A DNA stretch of 64,000 nt, taken from NCBI RefSeq assembly GCF_947179515.1, contig NC_067477.1, forward strand, positions 132,927,965 through 132,991,964. Direction: 5' to 3'. The position numbers and the translations under genes are program-made. The stretch's first letter is position 1; each line of letters opens with the position of its first letter. This DNA is from Apodemus sylvaticus. Its lineage: Eukaryota > Chordata > Mammalia > Rodentia > Muridae. Under the pieces are notes generated by a model that saw only the letters and a program-made list of their open reading frames with translations, was not told the DNA's origin and searched no databases. Shown piece after piece: positions 10,521 through 20,555 of this stretch.

Positions 10521-11084
10521 ACCATCCCCAGGAAGCCTTCCTTGTGTAGGTATCCTTTTTTAGCTCCTTCTAAGCCCCCAGCCCTTCCTTGGACCTCTCT
10601 TTTGCCTCCTGTGTCTGTCTTCCTAATTAGTCTGTCAATACCTAAGGAGCTGCTGTGCAATGTGGAGACCATGGGCTTTCAAATCATCAAGCCTGTGTGT
10701 GAAAACCAAACCTGGGGTCATACATGCGTCAAGGTCCTCATGTAAAGGTCTCTGCCTCAGCAGCTATAAAATAGTTCACATGTCCTCCTAAGCTATTGTG
10801 AGTAACAGACAATCTAAAACACTTTTTGATGCATAAAGTGTTGGATGAAGAAAGAACAGGAAGAAAGAACAGGAAGAAAGGTACCAATAGGGTAGCTTAT
10901 GGGCCTGTGGTCAGCCATGGGTTTGGCAGAGAGATGACAGAGCTAGGTGGTCTCAGGGAGACCATGCACATCTATGGCAAGCCTGGGCTATAGCAGGCCT
11001 TTCCTGATGCCTTGGCAGAGAGCAGGACTGGCCAAGTGCCCTAAGCTAAGACTGGGCATTAAGACGGACGTTTTCACCCTTGGA
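10521..11084. other. No feature recognised
   Basis: Unique-looking sequence. A GGAAGAAAGAACA-type short duplication is seen at about 10850-10880. The 98-codon frame at 10449-10745 starts within LTR sequence and shows no domain. Confidence 0.4.
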
Positions 11085-11705
11085 GCTTTGATGATGATGG
11101 TCGGGGAGGGCCCAGTTCACTGTAGGTGGAGCCACCCCTGGGCTGGCTGGGCTACAAGAAAGCAGGCTATGAAGAGTAAGCCAGTGAGTAGTGTCCCTCC
11201 ATGGGCTTGGCTTCTTCTGGTTCCTGCCCTTGTTGGACATAACCCTGTGGCTGTCAGTCACGTAGGACCTTACCCCAGGCCCCTAGTGTTCTGGCTGGAC
11301 TCTGCCCCCACAGTTACCTGGCAATAGCCAGGTAGCCCAGCCTACTATAAAAGGAGCTGCGTGACCCCTCCTCTCTCTCTTGCCCTCTCTCTTGTCCTTC
11401 TCTCTTGTCCTCTTTTCTTGTCTCTTGCCCCCATGATCCCCCTCCCCCATTCTCTTTCCACGTGGCCATGGCCAGCTCTAAGCTCTCTCTTTTTCCGTGT
11501 TGGAGCAATGGAACAGGCCTCACAGCACTGCTTCCAGCCGCCAGACACGATCAAGGACTCCCCCGCCTGGCAGGGCTTCCTCCACAGGCCCTAACTTCCC
11601 TCCATGATGCACTGTGGTTGGGACATATAAAGTAAAATAAGCCCTCTCCTCCCCAAGGAACTTTCAGTCATGGCGCTTTGTGACAGCAGTTAAATCCCTA
11701 AGACA
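11085..11705 (+). mobile_element. ORR1-class MaLR LTR, split by a second LTR
   Basis: Left part 11085-11230 (GGGGAGGGCCCAGTTCACTG, CTACAAGAAAGCAGGCTATG, TCCCTCCATGGGC). Right part 11587-11705 (TTCCCTCCATGATGCACTGT, AAAATAAGCCCTCTCCTCCC, GACAGCAGTTAAATCCCTAA, ending GACA). The two parts join in consensus order once 11231-11586 is removed. Confidence 0.8.
11231..11586 (+). mobile_element. 356-bp ERV LTR nested in the ORR1 LTR
   Basis: Begins TGTTGGACAT and ends TCCACA. It is flanked by TGCCCT (11225-11230) and GGCCCT (11587-11592), a 6-bp duplication with one mismatch. A TATA box (CTATAAAAG, about 11344) is followed by a CT-rich leader (11360-11460), the usual R/U5 look of a class II LTR. The subfamily is not identified. 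Confidence 0.75.
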
Positions 11706-11754
11706 ACGATTAAATTAAAGATGTCTAGTAATAACACAGAAAGAGAAACCCTGG

Positions 11755-11826
11755 ACATACAGCTAGCTCAGTGGTAAAGTCCCTGCCTGGCATGTCTGAA
11801 AGCCAGGGTTCCATCCCCAGAAAAAC
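11755..11826 (+). mobile_element. ID-type SINE fragment
   Basis: CAGCTAGCTCAGTGGTAAAG, CCTGCCTGGCATGTCTGAAA and GGGTTCCATCCCCAGAAAA follow the tRNA-Ala/BC1-derived ID consensus, with a short A-rich end. Confidence 0.75.
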
Positions 11827-12202
11827 AGCAGCAACAAATGAGCTAACATCTGAACACTGCTTGCTCCTCTACCTGGTGGGTTTCCTATTTTAAAAACCTT
11901 GCTAGCGTATGTCAACAAAGAAAGGAACATCGTGGTGAGCCTTCCATACATGCCTGTAAACGCACTCTGACCACACGCACCACCGCCCCTTGTTACTCTT
12001 GTTTTACCAAATACTCCGTGGATTTCTACAATCTGCGTATTCATTCTTCAAAAAGTTCATTTCACAAAGAGCAGGCCTCCAAGAGTGAGTTCATGACATG
12101 GCTTTCAGGGGAAGCTGACATTTTTTTATATGTTCTTGCTTCTTGCTTGGCCCTGAAATGTCTGGTTTTGCAAATGTGATCAAGAGTTATTGCTAGTGAG
12201 GC

Positions 12203-12399
12203 ACGGAGGGTGGGGCTCAGTTGGTAGAGCACGTGCCCAGCATGCAGGACGCCCTGGGTTCAGTTCTTAATACCACATAAAACTGCATGGTGGTGTATGC
12301 CTGTAATCTCATTACTGGGGAGGCAGAAGCCAGAGGATCAAAGAGACATCCGTGGCTGCATAGTGAATGATGGGCCATCCTGAGCTACAAGAGATCTTA
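12203..12399 (+). mobile_element. B4 SINE
   Basis: ID-like half (GGGGCTCAGTTGGTAGAGCA, GCCCTGGGTTCAG) followed by a B1-like half (ATGGTGGTGTATGCCTGTAA, GGGGAGGCAGAAGCCAGAGG). Its end (ACAAGAGATCTTA, 12387-12399) was the insertion target for the Rpl31 retrocopy. Confidence 0.85.
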
Positions 12400-12911
12400 T
12401 TTCATTTTCTTTGTTTGTTTGTTTCTTTCTTTCCTTTCTTTTTTATGTATCTTTGCTTCTTTGTTTCTTTCTTTCTATCTTTCCTGAGGCCAGTTCTGCA
12501 ACTTTATTTGACAGTCTGCAGGTTAGCTCTCATCCTCAGTGACCACCATCTGTAGATTCCTGAATGTGGTAACAGGCACAGACCTGTGTGGAGAGATTGT
12601 TTGGTGAACCCTCAGACTCTATTTTCTGGACAAATGAACTCAGATTTGATACGGAACATCCCTTATTCCTTTGGCCCAGACATCCTTATTGACCCTGGTA
12701 TCCATTCCACAGATCTAGAGTTCCCATCTTCTTCATAGCAAATTTCTGGATTTCTCTGAGTCCCCAAGGGCCATTCTTCTTGATGTTGTGGATGTGCTTG
12801 TGAATGTTGATGGTATGTGACAGAATGGCCCTTCCTCTTCCTCTTCCTCCTCCTCTTTCTCCTCCTCTTCTTGCCTCCCTTGCAGGATCCATTCTGCCAG
12901 GCCCAAGTTGA
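12400..12911 (-). pseudogene. Rpl31-ps: Rpl31 processed pseudogene, full length
   Basis: An intronless retrocopy of ribosomal protein L31 mRNA (large-subunit component, 125 residues). On the minus strand, a remnant of the 5' leader (CAACTTGGGCCTGGCAGA) precedes the start codon at 12892. The first frame encodes a Lys/Arg-to-Arg/Gly-rich N-terminus, then INIHK, REIQKFAMKKMGT; it runs off frame near 12706 and stops at 12686. The next segment, DVWAKGI-like, is in another frame (about 12715-12655), and the C-terminal third is also shifted. The 3' UTR has AATAAA (plus-strand 12503-12508), followed by a degraded poly(A) (T-rich 12400-12482). ACAAGAGATCTTA (12387-12399) and ACAAGAGATCCTA (12912-12924) form a 13-bp target duplication with one mismatch, so L1 machinery inserted it. 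Coding function is lost. Confidence 0.93.
12404..12482. repeat. T-rich (TTTG/TTTC)n tract
   Basis: The decayed poly(A) tail of the Rpl31 retrocopy, seen from the plus strand as TTTG and TTTC units. Confidence 0.8.
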
Positions 12912-13167
12912 ACAAGAGATCCTACTTATATGAACAGAACTACAACAACTGCAAGAGTTATTGAGAGTGAGTCTATACAATGCAAACTGTGCCTTCCTCC
13001 ACTTAGCCTTGAAAGGGATTTTTAAAAGTATGTCCTTACTGCCATCAGCATAGAAGGCAACAAAATACAAGACAGAAATCTACAAGTTCATGCCCACCAC
13101 GTGTCCCTACACACATGCCCTCCTGCCACCTTCCCCCAAAAGTAGTTCCTACTAACATGAAAACTTC

Positions 13168-13357
13168 AGAGCTAGAGAGATGGCTCAGCAGTTAAGAGCA
13201 CTGGCTGCTCTTCCAGAGGTCCTGAGTTCAATTCCCAGCTCCCACAGGGCGACTCACAACTGTGTAACTCTAGTTACACTCTTTGGGCCTCTGTATCACA
13301 TACATGTGGTACAGACATACAGACAAAACACCCATGCACATCTAAAAAAAAAAAAAA
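13168..13357 (+). mobile_element. B3-type SINE
   Basis: Head GAGCTAGAGAGATGGCTCAG at 13169, then GAGCACTGGCTGCTCTTCCA and a body ending with CATACAGACAAAACACCCAT and poly(A) (13344-13357). Confidence 0.92.
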
Positions 13358-13783
13358 ACTAAAAGAGAAAAGAAAAAGAAAGCTTTGTGTCAATAGAATA
13401 TTTTCCTTACCTCAAACTGGGAAAATTTATAAAGTGGTTGGTTCATGGTCTTCCTACAACCTGGAATTACCTAATTGTAAAAAGACTAAAGACTAAAGGG
13501 ACTTCCAGTCCCTTTGGAGAAGGAAGTGACAACTATTTTAATTCAATCATCTCTTCCTTGGAAATTAACAGTTCATGTCTCTACTGATTTAACCCTCTGT
13601 CCCTGTGATTTGGTGGCAATTTCACAACAGTAATAAGGGCAGGCTGTCCCGCGATTATTTAACCCTCCTGGTCTTCTGATTGAGTAGCTTTCTCTAAACA
13701 ATAACAGCTCCATTACAAGGAAAACTCCGATAGATGGAGAGAGACCAACAACTACACCTCTGCCAGTTATTTTCAACCTCGGA

Positions 13784-13846
13784 GGCCTGGGGAAGGGGTT
13801 CACTGGTAGAGCACTAGCTTGTGCCAGGCCCCACACCCCAAAATCA
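13784..13846 (+). mobile_element. ID-like SINE fragment
   Basis: GGTTCACTGGTAGAGCACTA and GTGCCAGGCCCCACACCCCA match an ID core with box A/B spacing. Short and diverged. Confidence 0.5.
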
Positions 13847-13931
13847 GCAATGACCATACTGATCAGCTCCTGCAAATGGGGGAGTTTAGCCTGTGTTGTT
13901 GCCTGTGCATCTGAAACTTCAACTATCCTTA

Positions 13932-14113
13932 AGCCAGGCCATGGTGGCGCACGCCTTTAATCCCAGCACTTGGGAGGCAGAAGCAGGTGGATTTCTGAGT
14001 TCGAGGCCAGCCTGGTCCACAAAGTGAGTTCCTGAGTGGTCTACAGAGGACAGTCAGGGCTACACAGAGAAACCCTGTCTTCAAAAAACCAAAACACCAG
14101 AAAAAAAAAAAAA
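13932..14113 (+). mobile_element. B1 SINE (young type)
   Basis: GCCAGGCCATGGTGGCGCAC, GCCTTTAATCCCAGCACTTG and CTACACAGAGAAACCCTGTC, close to the B1_Mus consensus. It contains a local insertion/duplication around 14022-14055 and ends in poly(A) (14101-14113). Confidence 0.95.
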
Positions 14114-14856
14114 GCCCAGTGTATTAGAACAGTAAGCAAGCACCAGGGCAGGGAGAAGGAGGAACGCAGCCGGCCCTGGTTTTCTTTCTGGAGCCCTTGA
14201 ATTTGCCTTAAGAATAGGCTAGAGCTGTGCTTACTTGTGGAAAGATCATCTTGCTGTGGGTAGAAATTATGACAGTGGCCTAAATTAGGCACCATGACTT
14301 CAGCGTTGGGACAAGGAGGAGGAGGAGGAGAAGGGAAGCTGGAGCAGCTGTTTCAAGTACAGTAGCAGAGTGAAGGATCGATCTGTTCGCTGTCTGAGGG
14401 TTCCTCCTCTCAGCTCAAGGGAGGAAGAAGCCATGCCCTTTATCCTCTGACATCTTAAGGACAAGAGAAGTCTTCTAAATTGTGGAAGACACAGACAAAG
14501 AAATGAGAATGTTCACTGAGTCTGCAGAGGTCTGGAACTGACAAAGAAGAGGGGGACAGGCATTGGGTGGGTGCTGAGGGAACAGAGGCCCCTGACCCAT
14601 TCCTCTCTGAGACAAGGTTTAGTGTCATCCAATAGCATAGGCAACTGAAAGTCTGTCTCTGGGACTCTCCATGCCTCTCCTATACCATCTGAAAGGAGTC
14701 TGTGCAGTCAGCAGGACTGGTCCTGCTGGTTCCCCACCTGGGCTTGGCCATATTTTCTGTTCCTTTTCTTATTTAAATTATACATGGATGGATATTGGGA
14801 AAAAAACATTGTTCTGCCCCCACGGCCCAAGTTTGAGAAGTCATTTCTTTCTTTTA
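14114..14856. other. No feature recognised
   Basis: Mixed unique sequence with a short GGA repeat at 14311-14330. No exon-like frame stands out. Confidence 0.4.
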
Positions 14857-15002
14857 CTCTTTTGAGGAGTGGGTGGGTACGGTTTACAGCAATGTATCAG
14901 GTAGCCCAGGCTGGTCTCAACTCTGTAGCTGAGGTTCGTTTTGAATCTGGTCCCTCCTCCCAAGAGCTAGGATCACAGGCCTGCACCTGCACTCCCAGCT
15001 CA
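14857..15002 (-). mobile_element. B1/B4-type SINE
   Basis: Inverted monomer: AGGTAGCCCAGGCTGGTCTC, AACTCTGTAGCTGAGG, AGCTAGGATCACAGGCCTGC. Diverged. Confidence 0.65.
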
Positions 15003-15769
15003 GTCCATTTCTTGAGTCTCCATTTCCCCCCTGTAATTCACAGCTATGATGCCGGTGAGAAGAACATGAAAGAGCACGTATGAACATGCTAGGGCTCGTT
15101 TTACTCGGGGCACAGACATGCAGGTGTTCTGCTGTGCAGGGCATACATGTTTCACTCCTCCAATAGCTAGTAAGGCTTCCCTATGCACAGTAAGGAAACA
15201 GACTGAGAACACGCGTGACTTTCTGGAGATGCACAGAAAATGGGTGTGACCATATTCAAATTCTGTTCTCTCTCACTTGGCAGGGGTTGTACTAACACCA
15301 CACTGACTCCATGAATGCGTGCACCACCTCTCTGAAAGTGTATGTCAACACAACAGAGATGTTTCAGGCACTTACTAATGCATAGTACCATCCTTATTGG
15401 GCAGATTAGAATGTTCCAAGGATCCTAATTTAATCTGCACAGAACTACAACCTTTTCTAGGTGAAAGGGAACTCTGATATGACTTAGGTTTTCAAATTTT
15501 GATCCTCAGAGGCCCTGGCCCAAGCTCTGCTTCTGTTTGACGTTTTATTTTCCTTTCCAGGCAGCATCGTGAAGACAGGCTGGTAAGCAAGCTCTTCCCT
15601 GATGCGCTCATTTCTGGATGCTTGGCCTTGCTCTTGTGACATTTCACTGTTAATCCCAGAGATCAAGAGACTCAAGGCTCCTGACTTAGCTCTCACCTTA
15701 GTCCTATCACTTGGCTTGGTGTCTCCAGAGTGATTAAGGACAAATATCAAACGTTAATAATCAAGAAGG
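15003..15769. other. No feature recognised
   Basis: Unique-looking sequence. The 88-codon minus frame (15484-15750) has no domain I recognise, no upstream promoter signal and no visible splice context. Confidence 0.4.
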
Positions 15770-15944
15770 ATTGCCAGGCAGTGGTGGCACACGCCTTTAA
15801 TCCCAGCACTTGGAAGGCAGAGGCAGGTAGATTTCTGAGTTCAAGGCCAGCTTGGTGTACAGAGTGAGTTCCAGGACAGCTAGGGCTACACAGAGAAACC
15901 CTGTCTCAAACAAACAAATAAACAAAAAACCAAAAAAAAAAAAA
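15770..15944 (+). mobile_element. B1 SINE with target-site duplication
   Basis: Full B1 (GCCAGGCAGTGGTGGCACAC to ACCCTGTCTCAAAC) with A-rich tail. AATCAAGAAGG is present at 15759-15769 and again at 15945-15955, an 11-bp duplication. Confidence 0.96.
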
Positions 15945-16115
15945 AATCAAGAAGGTCATCTTCAAAGAAATATCTTAGGAAAGCAGATAGGCCCTGCCAA
16001 ACTTGCAAAGGCAGAGTGTCACAAAGTAGAAAATGAAGATGGGACAAAAATAAGAAGAAAGAAGGGTGTTTTGTTTTGTTTTCACTTATTTTTCCCCCTT
16101 GAGGAAAGTTCTCAG

Positions 16116-16205
16116 TATGGAGCCCTTGAACCCAGTCAGGATCCCCCTACTTATGTCTTCTATGGAGCCCTTGAACCCAGTCAGGATCCCCCTACTTATG
16201 TCTTC
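16116..16205. repeat. Exact 45-bp tandem duplication
   Basis: The 45 bases at 16116-16160 (starting TATGGAGCCCTTGAACCCAG) are repeated without a mismatch at 16161-16205. 45 is divisible by three, so the overlapping open frame also repeats, but no gene is supported. Confidence 0.98.
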
Positions 16206-16697
16206 TAAATGCTGAGATTACAGATCTTGACAGAGTCTACAAATGATAACAAAAATGACTTCTAGAAAGTTGTCTCTTGTGGTAGTCATTGGGATCTAGG
16301 AAGTCTGTCACAAACCTTGCAAACACCAATCTCAGTCAGACAGGGATAGTTATTGGGCATATACCCCAGGACTGGTCGACCAGGGCCATAATCCAGATTC
16401 AGGAACTCAACCACGATATTGAGTTAAGATCCTACAGGGGTTTTAAACCCCAAATCCACAAAATCTGTGCTAAGTTATTTTACCAATCAGGATATTGGAA
16501 TAGGGGAATTTCTTTAAGAACATGTCTTTGAGCCAGGCAGCGGTGGCACACACCTTTATTCCTAGCACTTGTGAGGCAGAGGCAGGAGGATTTCTGAGTT
16601 CGAGGCCAGCCTAGTCCACAAAGTGAGTTCTAGGATAGCCAGGGCTACACAGAGAAACCCTGTCTCAAAAAACCAAAAACCAAAAAGAAAAAAGAAA

Positions 16698-16777
<80 letters not shown>

Positions 16778-17370
16778 AAACATGTCTGTGTTGTATGTTT
16801 ATTCTGCTCCCACTGGTTAGGGTATTCAAATGTGGCGGGGGGACTTTCCTTGTCTAACATTCATGTCTTAACATGTCTACTAGGATGTCAGTTACCCATA
16901 TACATGTCTCTTTTTGCCAAGCAGAATATTTGTTCCCAGGGAGTTCTTAGGAAGTTAAACTTTTCTAGACCCCTACTCAAAATGGAAGTCTTATTCTAAA
17001 TAGGTTCTTATATTGGTGCAGGTGTCTCTTTTATGTTGGGGTCCATCCCAGGGGCACCTTATAAAGGCAAATACCATAAAAGCTCATATATAGGTGCAGG
17101 AAGTGCTGTTGGGTGGTTGGCTCCGCTCCAAGATTATTGTGGCTTACTATATAAAGCAATTCTATTGACTTCTATCATGACTGATTTCCACGGGGACAGA
17201 GCATAACAGAATATGCAATCGATCTTGGCATTAGAAACTTTCCCAGTAACAGCAAAAACATATGAGAAAGTTTCCTTATAATGACAGGCCTTATACCAGC
17301 AATAGTCACCTAGGCCTTAACATTTCGTTTAGGCTTCAATAGTTTACCTAGGTCCTAACAGTAATAAATA
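16206..17370. mobile_element. Possible ERV-derived non-coding remnant
   Basis: The two flanks of the B1 at 16532 appear continuous and resemble mouse ERV leader or internal sequence (for example GGGGTCCATCCCAGGGGCAC at 17039 and repeated TTATAAAGGCAAATAC-like words). No LTR edge, duplication or coding frame was found, so this is a weak call. Confidence 0.25.
16528..16778 (+). mobile_element. B1 SINE with long (GAAA)n tail
   Basis: B1 body 16532-16670 (GCCAGGCAGCGGTGGCACAC to ACCCTGTCTCAAAA). The tail has become about 24 GAAA units (16690-16778). AACATGTCT flanks it at 16519-16527 and 16779-16787. Confidence 0.95.
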
Positions 17371-18480
17371 GCATGTGCCACTCTATGAAGCCCATACCTT
17401 GATAATTTATGAAATAGCTTTTGTTTGCCCAGTGCTGTATTAGGCAGCGGGACCAACCTCAAGGTGAATACAACAGTGTTCTTGCTCTGAAGGGATTCAT
17501 GAACTGTCATGGAAGAAACTGAGCTGGTGACAGCCATATGGAAGACTTAGAATCCTGGATACTTAAGGAGGGGCCATCCCATCCAGCCTTTTCTGCCTGA
17601 GGTAGGGGAGGCAGGGAGGTTGGAAGACCCTTGATGGAGGCTGCTAACACCTGAGGGGATTCTAGACACAGGAGACTGGCAGAGGATAGCCCTGTTCAAC
17701 TTCTTTCTCCCTTTTCTTGTAAGGGGGCATAGATGGGTAACTCAGCAAGGTTCCTGACTGGAAGCCATGAACTGATTAGACCCCCACACTCCACTGCCTC
17801 TGGGCTAGTGCCAGCTGAAGGCCCTGCATTCAGTGATTGGACGGAATGTCTTAGGGTTACCTCTTCCCACAGAGATGAAGCCGGCTGCTCCTCAGGATCA
17901 GAACTTGGAGGCTCAGGTTGCTGATGATTTATTTGCCTCTTTTGGATGAATGCCGAATAAACCTTTGCTGTGGTAACCACACCACCCAGGGGCTGGATGC
18001 TTGAGGGGATATGGAAATGAGCTTCTCTCCTTACAGCCACTAAGCTGCTGAAACAAGCGGACTCTAAGACCATGGGTTAAGCCCACCTGAGGGCTGCCAC
18101 TTTGAAATGTTTCAATAGACTATCAGCCTCCATTCTTTCCTTCAAGGAGACCTATAGCCATGCGAGGCTCTGCGTCCACTGGGCACACCTTTCTCTCTGT
18201 CTCCAGTTCAGGAGAGACTAATGACAATATGGACATTTTCCTAAAGAGCTATACTTAGGCCTAGCTGACAGCATTTCCCCTCACATGACTCCACATGGCT
18301 GCAAGGGCTACTAAGGACACAGCTGGGCAGTGGTTGCTGGTCATATGTATTGCTGTGCACAGGGAATATTTTACTACGGCACTAGTGTTTTCATCACAGA
18401 AACAGAGAGAAAGTAGGTAGAAGGAATAGCCAAAGAAATTTTAGCTTAGAATGGTAATTGCAATAATAATATCAACTGGG
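17371..18480. other. Mostly unresolved, possible old L2/MIR fragment
   Basis: The stretch 17425-17520 (GTGCTGTATTAGGCAGCGGG, then AGTGTTCTTGCTCTGAAGGG) resembles ancient mammalian-wide repeats. The rest shows nothing. The 125-codon minus frame at 17696-18073 has no recognisable domain; a GAATAAACC hexamer at 17955 on the other strand hints at LTR or mRNA 3' sequence. Confidence 0.3.
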
Positions 18481-18640
18481 AGTTCTGGCATATTACTGTC
18501 ACCCCAGGAGTTGGCAGGCAGGGTAAGAAGATAAAGGAGGAATTCTGGGCTGGCTTCCTAAATGTTGTTCTCCGACCTCTACACAGGAGCCATGCTCTGC
18601 CTATATCCACACATACAACAAATAAATAAAGATAAAGAAT
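18481..18640 (+). mobile_element. B4/RSINE-like fragment
   Basis: TCTGGCATATTACTGTCACC, then a CTCCGACCTCTACACAGGAG body and an A-rich CAAATAAATAAAGATAAAG end, as in tRNA-derived rodent SINEs. Diverged. Confidence 0.5.
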
Positions 18641-18753
18641 ACCTCACAAACTCATTTTAAAGATACCTGAGTGGATAGATCTTCTTAAAACCTTCAAACA
18701 GAAGCCCCGCTGTAAATGGACCACAACCAAGAACATGCTCATTAATAAAACCT

Positions 18754-18880
18754 ATTTTTGTTTTTCTACCTGAGCCAGAGTTTCACTGTGCAGCCCAGGT
18801 TAGCCTCAAACTCCATTATCCTCCTGCCTCAGCCTCCTGACTGCCAAGATTACAGGCTTGAGCCACCATACCCAGCTAGT
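18754..18880 (-). mobile_element. B1/B4-type SINE
   Basis: Inverted: CACTGTGCAGCCCAGGTTAG, ATCCTCCTGCCTCAGCCTCC, AAGATTACAGGCTTGAGCCA, CCAGC. Confidence 0.75.
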
Positions 18881-18910
18881 TTTATTTATTTATTTTTTCA
18901 TTAAATTTTT

Positions 18911-19003
18911 TGGCTAAATAGTGGTGGTGCACATCTTTATCTCCAGCTCTCAGGAGGTAGAAGCAAATGGATCTCTGAGTTCAAGGCCAGGCTGGTCAGA
19001 ATG
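18911..19003 (+). mobile_element. B1 SINE, 3'-truncated
   Basis: GTGGTGGTGCACATCTTTAT, CAGGAGGTAGAAGCAAATGG, GAGTTCAAGGCCAGGCTGGT, then B1 similarity stops. Confidence 0.7.
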
Positions 19004-19332
19004 TATGGGGAAAAGCAGGTTTGAGCAAGGTCCTGAACTGAAAGAAGTGTTGACAGACATTCCGATGGGGAGGCATTACATCTGTGAGAGTTCTAGAGAC
19101 AGAAGAGAGTGAAGAGACAAGGGAGAGGGTGGAGCACCAGGATCTTGAGATGCCAGTGCCATGGTATCTCTTGGGCACAGAGATGTGGACCCAGCTCATT
19201 CCAGCACCAAGGTTCTATGGGGGAAGGGGCAGTTACATTTCTGTTCTCTGGGTGGGAATGAGGCAAAAGGTAACATAGACAGGCTTCAAAGGGCCCGAAG
19301 TAATGTGTTGTGAATAATCATTAAAAACACTT

Positions 19333-19506
19333 TGAGGCTAATGAGATGGCTCAGTAGGTGAGAGGCTTGTTTTCAAGCCTTATGGCCTGAGTTTGATTCT
19401 TGGGACCCACAAGATGGAAGGAGAAAAGTGACTCCCAAGTTGTTGTCTGACCTTTACATCCACACTGAGGCTCGCCAGCACATTCACACATAATAAATAA
19501 ATAAAT
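19333..19506 (+). mobile_element. B3A/B2-superfamily SINE
   Basis: GAGGCTAATGAGATGGCTCA head, GGGACCCACAAGATGGAAGG and GACTCCCAAGTTGTTGTCTG body, AATAAATAAATAAAT tail. Confidence 0.8.
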
Positions 19507-20193
19507 GGAACACAAATGCAAAACTCTTAAAACACTAACTAAATAATATAATAATCATTTATTGAAAATATCTGCTTTTTGTTTGCTTGCTTGTTCATTT
19601 GTTTTTGGTCTGGAGTAGACTATAAATTTTTGGGCACCTCAAACATCTTTCTGACTAGAAAGAAGATTCCCTGTAGCACAGCTATGACTGGTATGACTCA
19701 GTCAGTAAATAACCAGTGGGAAATTTTTATTTAACTAGTGAGCTGGTTGACAAATGTCATAAGATAGGCTCACAGACCGAAGCTAAAGTGGGTGGAGTCT
19801 AAAAGCAGTGTGGTTTCTATCTCCTGGTTAGACAATGAGACATGTCTCGGGCAATGCTACAACCCAATTTGCATAACTATAATCTCACATCAGTGAGCCT
19901 TAGGATGCAGGCAGCCCTTTAAAGGTGGTTTTCTGATCTTACAGCAAAAAGAAGAGGTATCTATGAACGGTGAAGTCTTAGTGGGTTCCTGCTAGCAGAG
20001 AATTGTCTTCAAATGCAAGCAGTTGATGGGAATTAGAATGTCAGCCTCGGGGACTCAGGACTTCAGATTCCTGAGTGTTTCCAAATAAGAACTCAGTTTG
20101 GTCTCTACTTTGCTTTTAGCCTTGCAAGACTCTCTGTGGAGAGACCAAGAAGTAAAGATCACTTTGAACCATTAAGTTTATGGTGATCTGTGA
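19507..20193. other. No feature recognised
   Basis: AT-leaning unique sequence without gene or clear repeat, running into a TG-rich tract. Confidence 0.4.
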
Positions 20194-20332
20194 CATGTAT
20201 ATGTATGTGTATGTGTGTGTGTATGTGTGTATGTACGTGTGTGTGTGTATGTGTATTTGTGTGTATGTGTGTGTATGTGAATGTGTATGTGTATGTGTAT
20301 GTGTATGCGTATGTGTATGTGTGTATGTATAC
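20194..20332. repeat. (TG/TATG)n tract
   Basis: About 140 bases of TGTATG and TGTG units. Opposing open frames (Cys-Val, His-Thr) are artefacts of the repeat. Confidence 0.96.
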
Positions 20333-20339
20333 AAGCACA

Positions 20340-20555
20340 GTCAGTTTAATGTTACTATGACAAATTACCCAACACAAACAATTTAAAAGGAGCATAGATT
20401 TATTTTGGCTCTTGGTTCCAAAGGTTTCGTTCAGTCCACAGTTGATTGGCTCCATGGTTGCTATGGGCTTGGGGTGAGGCAGCACATTGAGGTGGATGGC
20501 AATGAGAAGTCAAGCTATTCACACCATGGTAGCAGGAAACAGCGAGATGGAGAGA
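20340..20555 (-). mobile_element. MaLR-like LTR fragment
   Basis: On the plus strand GTTACTATGACAAATTACCC, TTATTTTGGCTCTTGGTTCC, CAGTCCACAGTTGATTGGCT and CACACCATGGTAGCAGGAAA follow a rodent MaLR-type LTR read backwards. It is cut by the Armcx2 retrocopy. Subfamily uncertain. Confidence 0.5.

Noticed and set aside
13784..13846. tRNA gene (box A/B-like match in ID elements)
   Set aside because: ID elements derive from tRNA but this copy lacks a foldable cloverleaf and is diverged.
17696..18073. 125-codon minus-strand frame
   Set aside because: No domain, overlapped by an opposite frame, no promoter signal.
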